A stretch of 64,000 nt of DNA from Rutidosis leptorrhynchoides. Its lineage: Eukaryota; Streptophyta; Magnoliopsida; Asterales; Asteraceae. The notes below the pieces were generated by a model. It saw only the letters and a program-made list of their open reading frames with translations. It was not told the origin of the DNA and ran no database searches. This document shows, in pieces, positions 1-12,071 of this stretch. The stretch is taken from contig NC_092338.1 of assembly GCF_046630445.1 (NCBI RefSeq), forward strand, positions 339,287,001-339,351,000, given 5' to 3'. How positions within the stretch are numbered: the stretch's first letter is position 1; every line of letters starts with the position of its first letter. The translations under genes were made by a program, and so were the position numbers.

Positions 1-2005
1 TATCATTATTTATACCGCCATATCAAAATCACTGATGTACAAAGTGTGAAGAATAAAGAAGTGATTCGTGTGATGTATTATATTATTTCAAGTTATGTAT
101 TGCTTGAGGACAAGCAACGTTCAAGTGTGGGGATATTTGATAGTGCTCCAAATGAACATATATTTTGTAGCAATATCCTCCCAATATGTAAATTATTTAG
201 TTGTAATTGTTCTATTTTAAGTTGTAATCGTTGATATTAAATAAGTGCGAAGACAAAAGGCGAAAATGACAATTTGAAGACAAAAACGTCCAAAAAGCTC
301 AAATGTACAAGATACAATCCAAGTGGTTCAACTTATTGATAAGAAACGTCTAAAAATAACAAAAGTACAAGTTGCGGAACGCAAAGTACAAGATATTAAA
401 TTATACGAAAAGGCGTTCGAAAATCCAGAACCGGTACCCGAGCCAACTATCAACGCCCGATGCAATGGACCAAAAATTACAAGTCTACTATGCACAAGAA
501 TATAATATAATATATAAATAATTATATTAATTAATTATATTTTATATTTATATATAAATTATGTCGACAAGCAAGGTTCCAAAATTGTGTGAGCTGGATT
601 TTCAAACTCCGCGACTCGCGGAGTTTGCAGGCTTAAAATGCCGCAACTCGCGGAGCTGCAAAAATCAGAAATGCCAATAAAAGGCCATGCATTCTGCCGA
701 GTTTAAATAACAAAATAATAATAATAATAATACTCTGTAATAAATAATAAATAAATATATATATATAGTATATATATATATAGTATAGGGTAGTTTTATA
801 TTAGTTAGTTTGGGTTATGTAACGGTTATTTACGGGTTTTTAAGCCGGAACTCTGTCCGTGTTACACTACGCGTTAAATAATCAATGTAAGTTATGTTCT
901 CCCTTTTTAAATTAATGTCTCGTAACTAAGTTGTTATTATGCTTATTTGAACCGAAGTAATCATGATGTTGGGCAAAAAATATCTAAAATTGGGTAATTG
1001 GGCTTTGTACCATAATTGGGGTTTGGACAAAAGAACGACACTAGTGGAAATTAGACTATAGGCTATTAATGGGCTTTATATTTGTTTAACTAAATGATAG
1101 TTTGTTAATTTTAATATAAAGATTTACAATTGGACGTCCCTATAAATAACCATATACACTCGATCGGACACGATGGGCGGAATATTTATATGTACGAATA
1201 ATCGTTCATTTAACCGGACACGGGAATGGATTAATAGTCTATGGAATTATTAAAACAGGGGTAAAATTATGTACAAGGACACTTGGCGTAATTGTTAACA
1301 AAGTATTAAACCTTGGATTACACGCAGTCGATATCCTGGTGTAATTATTAAACAAAGTATTAAAACCTTGTTACAGTTTAAGTCCCCAATTAGTTGGAAT
1401 ATTTGACTTCGGATATAAGGATAATTTGACGAGGACACTCACACTTTATATTTATGACTGATGGACTGTTATGGACAAAAACCAGACGGGCATATTAAAT
1501 AATCCAGGACAAAGAACAATTAACCCATGGGAATAAACTAAAAATCAACACGTCAAACATCATGATTACGGAAGTTTAAATAAGCATAATATATTTTATT
1601 TCATATTTCCTCGTACTTTTATTTATTGTCATTTTAATTATTGTTATTTATTTTATATTGTTAGTTAAATATCGTCATTTACTTTACGCTTCGCTTAAAA
1701 TATAAAATCGACAAACCGGTCATTAAACGGTAAACCCCCCTTTTATATATTATTATTATATATATATATATTTATATACTTTTGTACAAATGTAATTATA
1801 TAAAAATATAGTGTAACCGTCTCCCTGTGGAATGAACCGGACTTACTAAAAACTATACTACTCTACGATTAGGTACACTGCCTATAGTGTTGTAGCAAGG
1901 TTTAGGTATATCCATTTTGTGAATAAATAATTAAAACTTGTGTAATATTTCGTCGTATTTCGTATTTAAATTAATACTATTTCATATACACCTCGCATAA
2001 CATCA
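1..2005 (+). mobile_element. Athila-2: 3' end of a Ty3/gypsy Athila-type element (fossil)
   Basis: This is the end of the internal region plus the 3' LTR (about 138-2005) of an element whose remainder lies left of the window. The first 137 bases match the bases just before the 3' LTR of Athila-1 (around 30720-30853), including the purine-rich tract AAGTGTGGGGATATT directly before the LTR start TGATAGTGC. LTR landmarks shared with Athila-1 are a GTCCGTGTTACACTACGC-like block, a GTCGATATCCTGGTGTAATTATT block and a TACGATTAGGTACACTGCCTATA block near the end. The LTR is clearly diverged from that of Athila-1, so this is a separate subfamily. Its 3' boundary is set by the end ACATCA and by R1 interior sequence resuming afterwards. 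Confidence 0.75.
604..656. repeat. GC-rich inverted repeats in the Athila-2 LTR
   Basis: A 23-base inverted repeat with arms AAACTCCGCG / CGCGGAGTTT (604-626) is followed after about 14 bases by a weaker one around CCGCAACTCGCGG (641-653). They sit at the same LTR position, after the shared anchor GTGAGCTGGA, as the CCATGCGATCGCATGG pair in Athila-1, although the sequence is different. Confidence 0.8.
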
Positions 2006-3603
2006 TTCATTCACAATGATATGGAGCGATTAAGGAGTAAGATATTCTCTAAAGATTTCATCAGAAACAGAATCATCAGGATTCTTTATGTACAATTTTA
2101 GTCCTCGTGATTTGTTCAGAGTCTCCTTCATGGTTTGCTCAACTCGTTTTTCAGTATCAAATTTTCTATCGAGCGTTCCTAACTCTCCTTTCTTTATCAT
2201 CAAACTTTTGACCGTTTAGACCATCTACCATTTTTCTGTTTCCTCTGCATTTAATGCTACAATATCTGAATCATCGGTTATCAATCCGAGGTGGTTTCAG
2301 GAGAATTAAATTTTTAGATGATTAAACGCTGGTAGTAATAAGGTGGAATATGAAAGGTTTCCCGGTAACAATAAAAGAGCACGCATATATATCAAGGTTA
2401 TAATAAGGTTGTTTCGAACGAAAAGTCGAAGTTGACTTGCTGGAGCTGTGACAAAATTGACTAATTTTGAAAAGGAATTGCAAAGTTATTTTCGGTAATA
2501 ACAATGCCAAAAGAGTTAACACAGATACGTGTTTAACGTTTACTCAGGTTCCGAGTGTTTTCAGGTGCATAACTATATGCATTAATCTTTTCTTCTGTAG
2601 TTGAAGTGCGGTTGATTCATTCTCTGGGTTGAGGTGTTTTCAAGAATCATGAAAGGTTTGTACGCAGATTGTAATCGTCAAGATACAATTGAGGTTTAAG
2701 ATGAAATCAAGTGGCAAACTTGAAGAATTGTTTAGTTTCATATGTTATAATCAATATTTTAATTCATTTTAATTGTCCAATGTTGGTATTCCACATATAC
2801 TAGTCCACAGTTAGCAATTCAATAATTCATATATAATATTCGAATTAATTAATACGTATCTTGACCCGTGTACATGTCTCAGACTCGATCACAACTCAAA
2901 CTATATATATTATTGTAGAATCAACCTCAACCCTGTATAGCTAACTCCAACATTACTGCATATAGAGTGTCTATGGTTATTCCAAATAATATATATAGAT
3001 GCGTCGATATGATATGTCAAAATCTTGTATACGTGTCCCGATATTTAAAATGCGTAAAATAAATAACAGAAATTAAATGACGATAAATAAAATTGAGAGA
3101 ATATAAATTGCGATAAATAAACTGCGATAAATAAATTGCGATACATAAATGTAATACGGAATTAACAGTTAGCTAGGATTTTGTTAGCGTGGTTTCTTAA
3201 CAGAATTTCTTATAGTTAATTTGTTTGTTTCTAACAAATTTTTATCTTATCCAATATTTTTCTTCATTATGCCACTTGTTGGACTCTGATAAATCAAAAT
3301 CCAAATATGAAATTGAATGAAAATGGTAATTTTTGTTGTGAACGGATTCGTATATCGGTAGATGTAAGTAGGATAGTAAATGACTATTGAATCAGATTCG
3401 AAGAATGTACAGTGTAACCTATTAATGTGAAATCTAAATATTCCTCGGGTATTACCTACCCGTTAAAATATTTTCACCATTAACAGTTTGTACAAAAGAA
3501 TTTTTAATTACAATCATTGTGAAAACATATATACATATATATTTTCTTCAGATGTAGTCAGGGATTTAATGAGTCAATATGATATTAGACTCATTTGATT
3601 TAC
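2006..3603 (-). mobile_element. R1 interior, left fragment (non-autonomous-looking LTR element, fossil)
   Basis: On the minus strand this stretch matches the interior of element R2 on the plus strand (about 55690-56890). Examples are the minus-strand block CGGGTAGGTAATACCCG near 3440-3460 (R2 at about 55818), and the block around 2090-2260 that matches 56700-56850. Athila-1 separates it from the other half of the same interior (32825-33919). I see no reverse transcriptase or integrase motif. The host element is broken and split by at least two later insertions. The short open frames in it do not resemble known proteins. Confidence 0.75.
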
Positions 3604-4069
3604 TGATAATACTAAATACGAACATATATTTCATAGCATTATCCCTCAAGAAAGACAAGCTTTTAGTTGCAATTGTTCTATTTACAAGTGATATTCATTT
3701 GTATAATAAAAAGTGAAGACAAAAGATAGATTCGACGAATTGAAGACGCAAACGACCAAAAAGCTCAAAAGTACAAAGTACAATTAAAGTGGTTCAAATT
3801 ATTGATGAGAAACGTTTCAAAATTAGAAGAGTACAAGCCGCAAAACGCAAATTACAAGATATTAAATTGTACGAAAGGACGTTCGAAAATCCGGAACCGG
3901 GACCAGAGTCAACTCTCAAAGCTCGACGCAACGGACTAAAAATTACAAGTCAACTATGCACATGAATATAATATAATATATAATTAATTCTTAAAATTAT
4001 ATATATATTATATTATATTTAAAAAACCGTCGGCAAGAAGCAAACAAACTCATGTGAGCTGGAAAAAGA

Positions 4070-4119
4070 GGCCATGCGATCGCATGGCCTGGAGGCCTAA
4101 ATCCCATGCGATCGCATGG
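4070..4119. repeat. Paired perfect palindromes upstream of the LTR TATA box
   Basis: GGCCATGCGATCGCATGGCC (4070-4089, 20-base perfect palindrome) and CCATGCGATCGCATGG (4104-4119) are separated by 14 bases. They end about 24 bases before the TATA-like box. The same pair occurs in the 3' LTR (31320-31369), in the leader (14867-14914, first copy imperfect) and before the env-like region (26333-26381). Confidence 0.9.
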
Positions 4120-4200
4120 TGAACAGTATCTGGCTACATCCCTATAAAAAGCAGTTTGGTGATCGAACAATAACACATCTTTTTCTTTCTTCTTACTCTC

Positions 4201-4266
<66 letters not shown>

Positions 4267-5147
4267 TTTAATTTTAATTTTAATAATAATAAGGGTATGT
4301 TAGCGAATGTTGTAAGGGTGTAAGTCGAAATTCTGTCCGTGTAACGCTACGCTATTATTAATCATTGTAAGTTATGTTCAACCTTTTTAAATTAATGTCT
4401 CGTAGCTAAGTTATTATTATGCTTATTTAAGCCAAAGTAATCGTGATGTCAGGCTAAAATATTAAGATGGGGTAATTAGGCTTTGTACCATAATTGGGGT
4501 TTGGAGAAAAGAACGACACTTGTGGAAATTAGACTATGGGCTATTAATGAGCTTTATATTTGTTTAATTAAATGATAGTTTGTTAATTTAATATAAAGAT
4601 TTACAATTGGACGTACCTATAAATAACCATATACACTCGATCGGACACGATGGGCGGGATTTTTATAAGTACTAATAATCGTTCATTTAACCGGACACGG
4701 GAATGGATTAATAGTTAATGGACTTATTAAAACAATGGTGAATTATGTACAAGGACACTTGGCGTAATTGTTAACAAGGTATTAAAATCTTGGGTTACAC
4801 GCAGTCGATATCCTGGTGTAATTATTAAACAAAATATTAAAACCTTGTTACAGTTTAAGTCCCCAATTAGTTGGAATATTTGACTTCGGATATAAGGATA
4901 ATTTGACGAGGACACTCGCACTTTATATTTATGACTGATGGACTGTTATGGACAAAAACCAGACGGACATATTGAATAATCCAGGACAAAGGACAATTAA
5001 CCCATGGGAATAAACTAAAATCAACACGTCAAACATCATGATTACGGAAGTTTAAATAAGCATAATTCCTTTATTTCATATTTAATTGCACTTTTAATTA
5101 TCGTACTTTTTAATTATCGCAACTTTATTTATTGTCATTTACTTTAC

Positions 5148-7201
5148 TGTAACAACCCAAACCAACCCTCGACCAAACCACGCAAAAATACAAAAAAAAA
5201 AAAAAATTCCTGTGCAGCATACCCGCGCGGCGCGCCAGGTAGGGGCGCGGCGCGCCAAAGTGGTCTGTCCGGAAAGTTTTAAAATGCGAAAAAGATCGGC
5301 TAGTTCCCGACATTTTTAGACGACACGCTTTTAACCACACATTCAACTATGTAAAACTATCACGATTCAAACATAAAAATGATGTTTAACAAGTGGAGCC
5401 CACATCGGCCGTTTTACGAGTTTAATACAATCTACGAGTTTCGACCACCAAAAAGTTTAAGTTCCAAACTACACAATGAGCGTGGCGTTTGGGATTAAAC
5501 TACCCAACTATCGGTCAAACTCCAAGAGCTACTAAAGCCAAAAGCGTCCCCTAGCATCAAGCGGGATCTCTAGTCCAAAACGATGCCCTTACCCTTGTCC
5601 AAAACCGAACCTATAAAATGGTAAACAACGAGAGGGTAAGCAAAGCTTAGTGAATGCAATAATTATACGAATACATATATAATTATACCTACTTGCATAC
5701 ACTTACACACCAAACCGCAAACACGCTAGCATGCACACTTAGCTTACCGTCACAATAACGAGCTATAAATCACCAATACTACAAGCTAGCGTAATAACCG
5801 CATATGAATATAACTCGAATAATATAATATGCTTACAACACAAATAACCATGGTCGACCAATAGTACAAGGGAACGGCGCTCGCGAAAACGCCATCGGTG
5901 TTCATAACATCCGTTAGGGCACTTAACACCTCGCACCACTAACCCCTAGGGTGGCACCTTAACACCTCGGCACATCACCCCGAGTGGCATCTTAACACCT
6001 CGATGCAACACTCATTATTTTACGGAGTGGTGTCTTAACACCTCGACACTACACTCCTAGGTGGCATCTTAACACCTCGATGCTACACCCGAGTGGCATC
6101 TTAACACCTCGATGCTACACTCTTCACGTGAAACGTGGTGTCTTAACACCTCGACACTACACCTTTCACGCTACAACAAATAGATACATTATATACATAC
6201 GCATATAATTATTCCACTCACCTCAAAGTCTTGTGAAAAGATACCCGAGCTTGCAAGACCTCAAAGTAACGTACCTATCATATTATACACATCATCAAAC
6301 GCAAACTCAAGTCGGTCAACCAACCCTTTCACCATTCTAAGCCATTTTGACCCAATGGTGCAATTTCAACCCATTTGCACCCTTAACCCTAAATTGGGTC
6401 AACACATACCAAAACCCTAATCATTCGTCAAGATGGGTTTAAAACACATTTAGGTCGCAAGGCTAAATCGTTTTTATAATTGCTAGGCCACTTTGGTCAT
6501 TAAAGACTCATTTGACCCATTTCAAGGTCAACACACCCATTTGGGTCATCCATACCCAATAACACCCATTTACATATTATTAAAGTGTTCTAGCACTAAC
6601 TAACTAAATTTAAGACTCAAAAGTCCAATTAACACATTCAAACCCTAGGTTAGTCATCAATGAGCCTTCATAACCCATATTCACCCAAAATCCCCAAAAT
6701 ACTAACAAAATGGGTCTTTGGTTCATCACTAGCCCAAACCCTAACCCTTAAAGCAATTAAAGTAAGAAATTGGGTTTTATAACTTACCAACACAATCACC
6801 ACGTAGCTATCGACTAGATGAACGACTTTATAACTTGCACCGAGACCCGATTCAACCTCTTTTACCCTTTAATGGAGCTTTCTCTCTCAAGGATTGCACT
6901 CTCTCTCTAGAGTTTAATTGGAGAAGATGAGGTTGTTGTGGGAGTAGTAAATGAGCTCCCCAAAACTGATCTAGGGTATTAGATTCGGCCCCAAAGTGAA
7001 ATTACACAATTGCCCTCAAAATATCTATTTTAAAAGAAGAGGAGAATCTGTCGCAGACAGATGGCGTGGCGCGCCACCTAGCCGCGCGGCGCGCGACCTC
7101 CCAGTTCAGCATCTTTTGTCTTTTTAATTATGTCCAACAAAAACCCCAAACTTGAGTAACTCATATACACATATGTACACTACGAATATTCGGGTCTTAC
7201 A
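5148..7201 (-). repeat. 3' LTR of the chromovirus
   Basis: A 2,054-base LTR. In element orientation it has GC-rich palindromic islands near both ends (7062-7095 and 5222-5256), a putative intron with donor AG|GTGAGT at 6221/6220 and acceptor TTTTATAG at 5612-5611, and an array of seven stem-loops inside that intron (5913-6170). Its partner is 12072-14100. Confidence 0.93.
5913..6170 (-). repeat. Seven-unit stem-loop array in the chromovirus 3' LTR
   Basis: Seven copies of the 10-base core TTAACACCTC (plus strand; GAGGTGTTAA in the sense strand) occur at spacings of about 33-43 bases. Each is flanked by inverted arms. Inner arms are GCATC/GATGC in three units and GTGTC/GACAC in two; the first two units pair with G-T wobbles. 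Outer arms also pair: GTTAG/CTAAC, GGGTG/CACCC, GAGTG/CACTC, GGAGTG/CACTCC, GGTG/CACC and GTGAAA/TTTCAC. A two-base bulge separates the helices on one side. The loop is constant and the stems change together, which points to conserved structure. Confidence 0.88.
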
Positions 7202-7213
7202 ACTCTCCCCCAC
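7202..7213 (-). other. Polypurine tract of the chromovirus
   Basis: GTGGGGGAGAGT on the minus strand directly abuts the 3' LTR and is the expected plus-strand primer site. Confidence 0.85.
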
Positions 7214-10200
7214 TTATTCGGATTGCGTCCTCGCAATCCAAGCCGCATGACACGAGGGAAGATAAACTAACACGAACTCTTCGGGCTCCCAAGTGAACTC
7301 GGAACCTTTACTTCGTTGCCATTGAACCTTAAAGGTCCTCACCTCTTTATTCCTCAACATTTTCACCTTCTCGTCAAGGATAGCAATCGGTTCTTCGACA
7401 TATTCTAACTTGTTGTTTAGCTCGATCTCGTCTAAAGGCATCCATGAGGAATCATCCGCAAGACACTTACGGAGGTGGAAAACATGAAATGTATTATGGA
7501 TCTCCGCAAGCTCTTCTGGTAATTCTAATCGATATGCAACTTCACCAACACGAGCTAAAACCTTGAACGGTCCAATAAACCGAGGAGCTAACTTTCCCCA
7601 TTTTCGAAATCGAATAATACCTTTCCATGGCGAAACCTTAAGCATCACCATATCTCCTTCTTGGAACTCAATCAATCGCCTACGTCTATCGGCATACGAC
7701 TTTTGCCTATCTTGAGCCTTCTTCAAATGTTCCCGAATCAAATCGATCTTGCTATTAGTCTCTAAAACCAAATCGGTTCTCCCGATCTCTCTTTGACCCA
7801 CTTCTCCCCAACAAACGGGAGTTCGACACCTATGCCCATAAAGCATTTCGTAAGGTGGCATCCCGATACTAGTATGATAACTATTATTGTACGAGAATTC
7901 CACCAAAGGCAAATGCACATCCCAACTACCACCGAAGTCAATGATGCACGCTCGTAACATATCTTCCAAAGTTTGATTCGTACGTTCGGTTTGACCGTCC
8001 GTTTGAGGATGATACGCCGTGCTCAACTTCAATTGCGTACCCATATCTTCATGAAACTTTTCCCAAAACTGAGATGTAAAACGGGTATCTCGATCCGAAA
8101 TAATAGATATAGGAACCCCATGTCGCGAGACCACTTCCTTGATAAACAACTTAGCCAAGGTCTCTGACGTATCGCTTCTTTAATGGGAAGAAACAAAGCG
8201 CTTTTTGTCAATCGGTCAACTATAACCCAAATCGAATCGAATTGGGTTCTCGCCGTTTTAGGTAACTTTGTAATGAAATCCATGGTAATGTGCTCCCATT
8301 TCCATTTCGGGATTTCTAACGGTTGCAACTTACCATACGGCTTTTGGTGTTCGGCTTTTACTTGTAAACACGTGACACATTGCTCAACATACTTTACAAC
8401 ATCACGTTTCATGCCCGGCCACCAATAATCTTTCTTCAAGTCATGATACATTTTTGTCGCGCCCGGATGAATGGAATATTTTGACTTATGTGCTTCATCA
8501 AGTAGCACCCGTCGGTAATCACCCATATTAGGCACCCACACCCTTCCTTGAAAGGACAACAAACCATGCGGGCCCATAGTAATGAACTACGATTGGCCCA
8601 CGATTCGTTCCACATGCTTATTGTGAACGTAAGCCTCTATTTGAATCTCGCCAAGCTTCTCAAGAAAATCGTTGGAAATAATCAAACGTAACGACCCCAC
8701 TTTTATCGCCGGATGTTGACTCTTTCGACTCAACGCATCCGCGACAACATTCGCCTTACCCGGATGGTAAAGTATTTCACAATCGTAGTCTTTCACCACA
8801 TCCATCCACCTACGTTGGCGATAATTCAAATCTCGTTGATTAAAGAGATGTTTCAAACTCTTATGATCCGAATAAATCGTACACTTGACACCATACAAGT
8901 AATGGCACCAAATTTTCAACGCATGCACTACCGCCGCCAACTCAAGATCATGAGTCGGATATCTTGTTTCGTGTTCCTTTAATTGTCGAGAGGCATAAGC
9001 GATGACTTTACCTCTTTGCATTAGAACACACCCGAGCCCATTTAGCGAAGCATCACAATAAACCGTCATATCTTCCACACCTTCCGGTAATACTAACACC
9101 GGAGCTTGACACAACTTCACTTTTAATAATTGAAAAGCAATTTCTTGTTCGTTCTCCCAAATAAACTTAGCATTCTTCCTCGTCAACTTCGTTAATGGAG
9201 AAGCAATCTTAGAAAAGTCTTGGATAAACCGACTATAATAACCGGCCAATCCGAGAAAACTTCGGATTTCCGTAGGTGTAGTCGGTCGTCCCCAACTCTT
9301 CACCGTCTCTATCTTCCCCGGATCTACTTGAATACCGTCTTTGTTCACAATATGACCAAGGAATTGGACTTCCCTTAGCCAAAATTCACATTTGGAGAAC
9401 TTAGCATACAACTTCTCCTTTCGTAGCGTCTTCAATACTTCACGCAAATGACGTTCATGCTCGTTCATACTTTTCGAGTAGACTAGTATGTCGTCAATGA
9501 ACACTATTACCGACTTGTCCAACATAGGTTGGTACACTCGGTTCATAAGATCCATGAATGCCGCCGGTGCATTCGTAAGGCCAAAAGGCATCGCCACAAA
9601 CTCAAAATGCCCATACCGCGTTCTAAAAGCCATTTTCTCAATATCTTCCTCACGGACCCGCATTTGGTGATAGCCGGACCGTAGGTCGATCTTAGAGAAA
9701 TACGTTGCACCTTGAAGTTGATCAAATAAATCGTCAATCCTAGGTAATGGATAACGATTCTTGATCGTCACTTTATTCAACTCACGGTAATCAATGCACA
9801 TACGCATACTACCATCTTTCTTTTTCACAAATAACACCGGAGCGCCCCACGGTGAAGCACTCGGTCGAATAAAACCCTTCTCGAGCAATTATTGAATTTG
9901 ATTTAACAACTCTTGCATCTCCGTTGGCGCTAAACGATAAGGGGTTTTAGCAATGGGGGTAGCCCCCGGAACCAACTCGATGCGAAATTCAACTTGTCTT
10001 TCCGCCGGAACACCCGGTAATTCGTCCGGAAAAACGTCTTCGAAATCACTAACAACCGAAATTCCACGAATGGGTGGCGGCTCATCACGAGTATCAACAA
10101 CATGAGCAAGGAAAGCCATGCCGCCGGTAACAACATGACGATGTGCCCGTGCAAAAGTGCATATCGGCACCGGTCTCCTCTGCCTATCACCATGAATAAT

Positions 10201-10536
10201 CAACTCTCCCCCACTTGGGGTCTTCACACGAATAAACTTATCATGGCATGCAATATCGGCTCTATAACGATCAAGCCAATCCATACCAACGACAATATCA
10301 AAGTCGCCCAAGGTCATTGGAATAAGATTAATTTTAAAGGTTTCGGCACCAAAAACAACATCACAATTTTCACACACATCAACCACTAGCACCGTCTTGC
10401 CGTTCGCTATTTCGACTTCTACCGGACGACTCAACTTAGCTAATGGTCTATCAAGTTTAGGCACAAATTTAGGAGACACAAACGACAAATTTGCACCGCT
10501 ATCAAAAAGAATCCTCGCCGGATTAGAATTAACCAT
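7214..10536 (-). CDS. Chromovirus pol region: protease, RT, RNase H, integrase, chromodomain (fossil)
   Basis: Read on the minus strand, the domains in order are: aspartic protease with the DSGA active-site motif (about 10.5-10.2 kb); reverse transcriptase with FIDDILVYS (about 9.9-9.4 kb, catalytic YxDD-type box near 9.49 kb); RNase H starting at [10 protein letters not shown] (about 9.06 kb); integrase zinc-binding HHCC region ending CVTCLQVK (about 8.45 kb); integrase core with DFITKLP and later DRDTRF (about 8.3-7.8 kb); GPF/Y-like segment (GPFKVL); and a C-terminal chromodomain-like stretch (FKVQWQ...FTWEPEE, about 7.4-7.25 kb). The chromodomain and iMet primer site place it in the chromoviruses. 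Tekay/Del is my best clade guess. The reading frame has two or three breaks, so this is treated as a fossil. Confidence 0.88.
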
Positions 10537-10563
10537 GAAAGTACCTGAGACAACTTCGTTCGA

Positions 10564-11691
10564 TTATTTGGCTTCATCATTAGTCATCAAGTAGTTGCGA
10601 CCCCTAGCCGTACCCGCCGCCTTCTCTAACCGCTTCACATTATCATTTCGTAAATCGGGACACTCCGGCTTCTTATGCCTCTCTTTGCCGCAATTAAAAC
10701 AAGTGATTTTGTTTCCGGAACGTGGTTTCGGACACTCACGAGCCATATGACCAGGTTGCCCACAGTTGTAGCACGTATAAGAAAACCCGCCGGTAGTGCC
10801 CTTCTTCGCACTATTGACACTTTCGGCCCCCCTCTTGCTCTTGATCTTCTTGCTTGAGGCGTTAGAGTAACTAGAACCTTCAAACTTTCTTTTGGAAAAC
10901 ATGAAATCACTCTTCCTTGGAACCTCCGGCTCAAAACCCCGAGCCAACTCGAACAATTCATCAAAAGACTTAGCCATACCCCGACTAATCTTCCCCTTGT
11001 ACTCATCATTCAAAGTACGGTAGAAATCCTTCATGAGCATATGATCATCACCCACATATTCCGGGTAAAAACGAGTCTTTGCCAAGAATGTAGACTTGAG
11101 GGTAACCAAATCCATGGAACCTTGTTGCAAATGGTGCAACTCGTCCCGGATTCTATCGAGGTCGGATGAAGTTCGGTATTCTCTGAAAAATTCTTTCTTG
11201 AACTCCTCCCATGTCAAGCCCATACATTGTTCTTCACCATACAAGTTGATTTTATCGTCCCACCACAACTTAGCTTCTTCGCGTAACATGCTAGAACCAT
11301 ACCTCGTCTTCCTTTCGGGAGGACATTCCGCGGTACGGAAAGCTCCCTCAATATCGGAGATCCAACATGTACTTTTTAAAGGATCCCGCACCCCATTAAA
11401 CATCGGGGGTTGAGCATCCTTGAAGTTCTTGTAGTGGAAGTCCCACCTTCCTTCACCTCCTTCACCGCGAGGGTAGATATTCCTAGCGTCAAGGGCCTCT
11501 TCGATAGTGGCCTTCATTCGTTCATTAATTAGATCGGTTATTTTCTCATCAACCGAATCTTGGAAGACCTTTCGAACGTCCGCAAGAAAATCCGATTTTA
11601 ACTTCTTAAAGATGGCCTCAACCTTGGTTGAGAACTCGGCGTCCCCGCTTGTACTTCCATTATCATGTTCAGGACCGTTTCTCGTCTTCAT
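10564..11691 (-). CDS. Chromovirus Gag with two CCHC zinc knuckles (fossil)
   Basis: A frame of 375 residues starting MKTRNGPEHD just after the leader. The N-terminal part is charged and helix-prone. A retrotransposon-gag domain follows, with the WW-containing segment AKLWWDDKIN and a later FFREYRTSSDLDRI block. The C-terminal third is basic and has two zinc knuckles, CYNCGQPGHMAREC and CFNCGKERHKKPEC. Gag would form the particle and bind element RNA. It lies between the primer site (about 12.06 kb) and the protease. The frame looks open throughout, unlike pol. Confidence 0.9.
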   Translation of the reverse strand: MKTRNGPEHDNGSTSGDAEFSTKVEAIFKKLKSDFLADVRKVFQDSVDEKITDLINERMKATIEEALDARNIYPRGEGGEGRWDFHYKNFKDAQPPMFNGVRDPLKSTCWISDIEGAFRTAECPPERKTRYGSSMLREEAKLWWDDKINLYGEEQCMGLTWEEFKKEFFREYRTSSDLDRIRDELHHLQQGSMDLVTLKSTFLAKTRFYPEYVGDDHMLMKDFYRTLNDEYKGKISRGMAKSFDELFELARGFEPEVPRKSDFMFSKRKFEGSSYSNASSKKIKSKRGAESVNSAKKGTTGGFSYTCYNCGQPGHMARECPKPRSGNKITCFNCGKERHKKPECPDLRNDNVKRLEKAAGTARGRNYLMTNDEAK

Positions 11692-12049
11692 TCTATAAAA
11701 CGAATTAGGTTAAACCACAAAACGGAAGGACAGATTACATATATACATACATATACGCCACACTACTCCATCTCGCTCAACAATCGTCGTACATTACTTG
11801 TTTGACACGATTTGCACTCGTAGTGATGGTAGCTAGTCATTACTACGCGAGCACGTCGCGTTAACTCGCTAGTACAACGTCCATCTCGCTTGATGATTGC
11901 TAAACACAACACAACAAATAGCGCATGATTAGTTCACATAAACCTATGCACTAACCATCCCGATCCGACCCAAAGTCCTACAAGTCCCGCATAAACGCGC
12001 ACACAAAAAGTCTAAGTCTAGGCGCCTATCTCAAGTCACCTAAATCCCT

Positions 12050-12069
12050 TAGACCATGCTCTGATACCA
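12050..12069 (-). other. Primer-binding site of the chromovirus (tRNA-iMet type)
   Basis: The reverse complement reads TGGTATCAGAGCATGGTC, two bases inside the 5' LTR end. The first twelve bases are the usual complement of plant initiator tRNA-Met. Confidence 0.9.
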
Positions 12070-12071
12070 CT

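Noticed and set aside
5913-6170. Regular spaced repeats as a CRISPR array
   Set aside because: This is a plant nuclear LTR. The repeats are short loops, the spacers are the paired stem arms, and there is no leader or cas gene.
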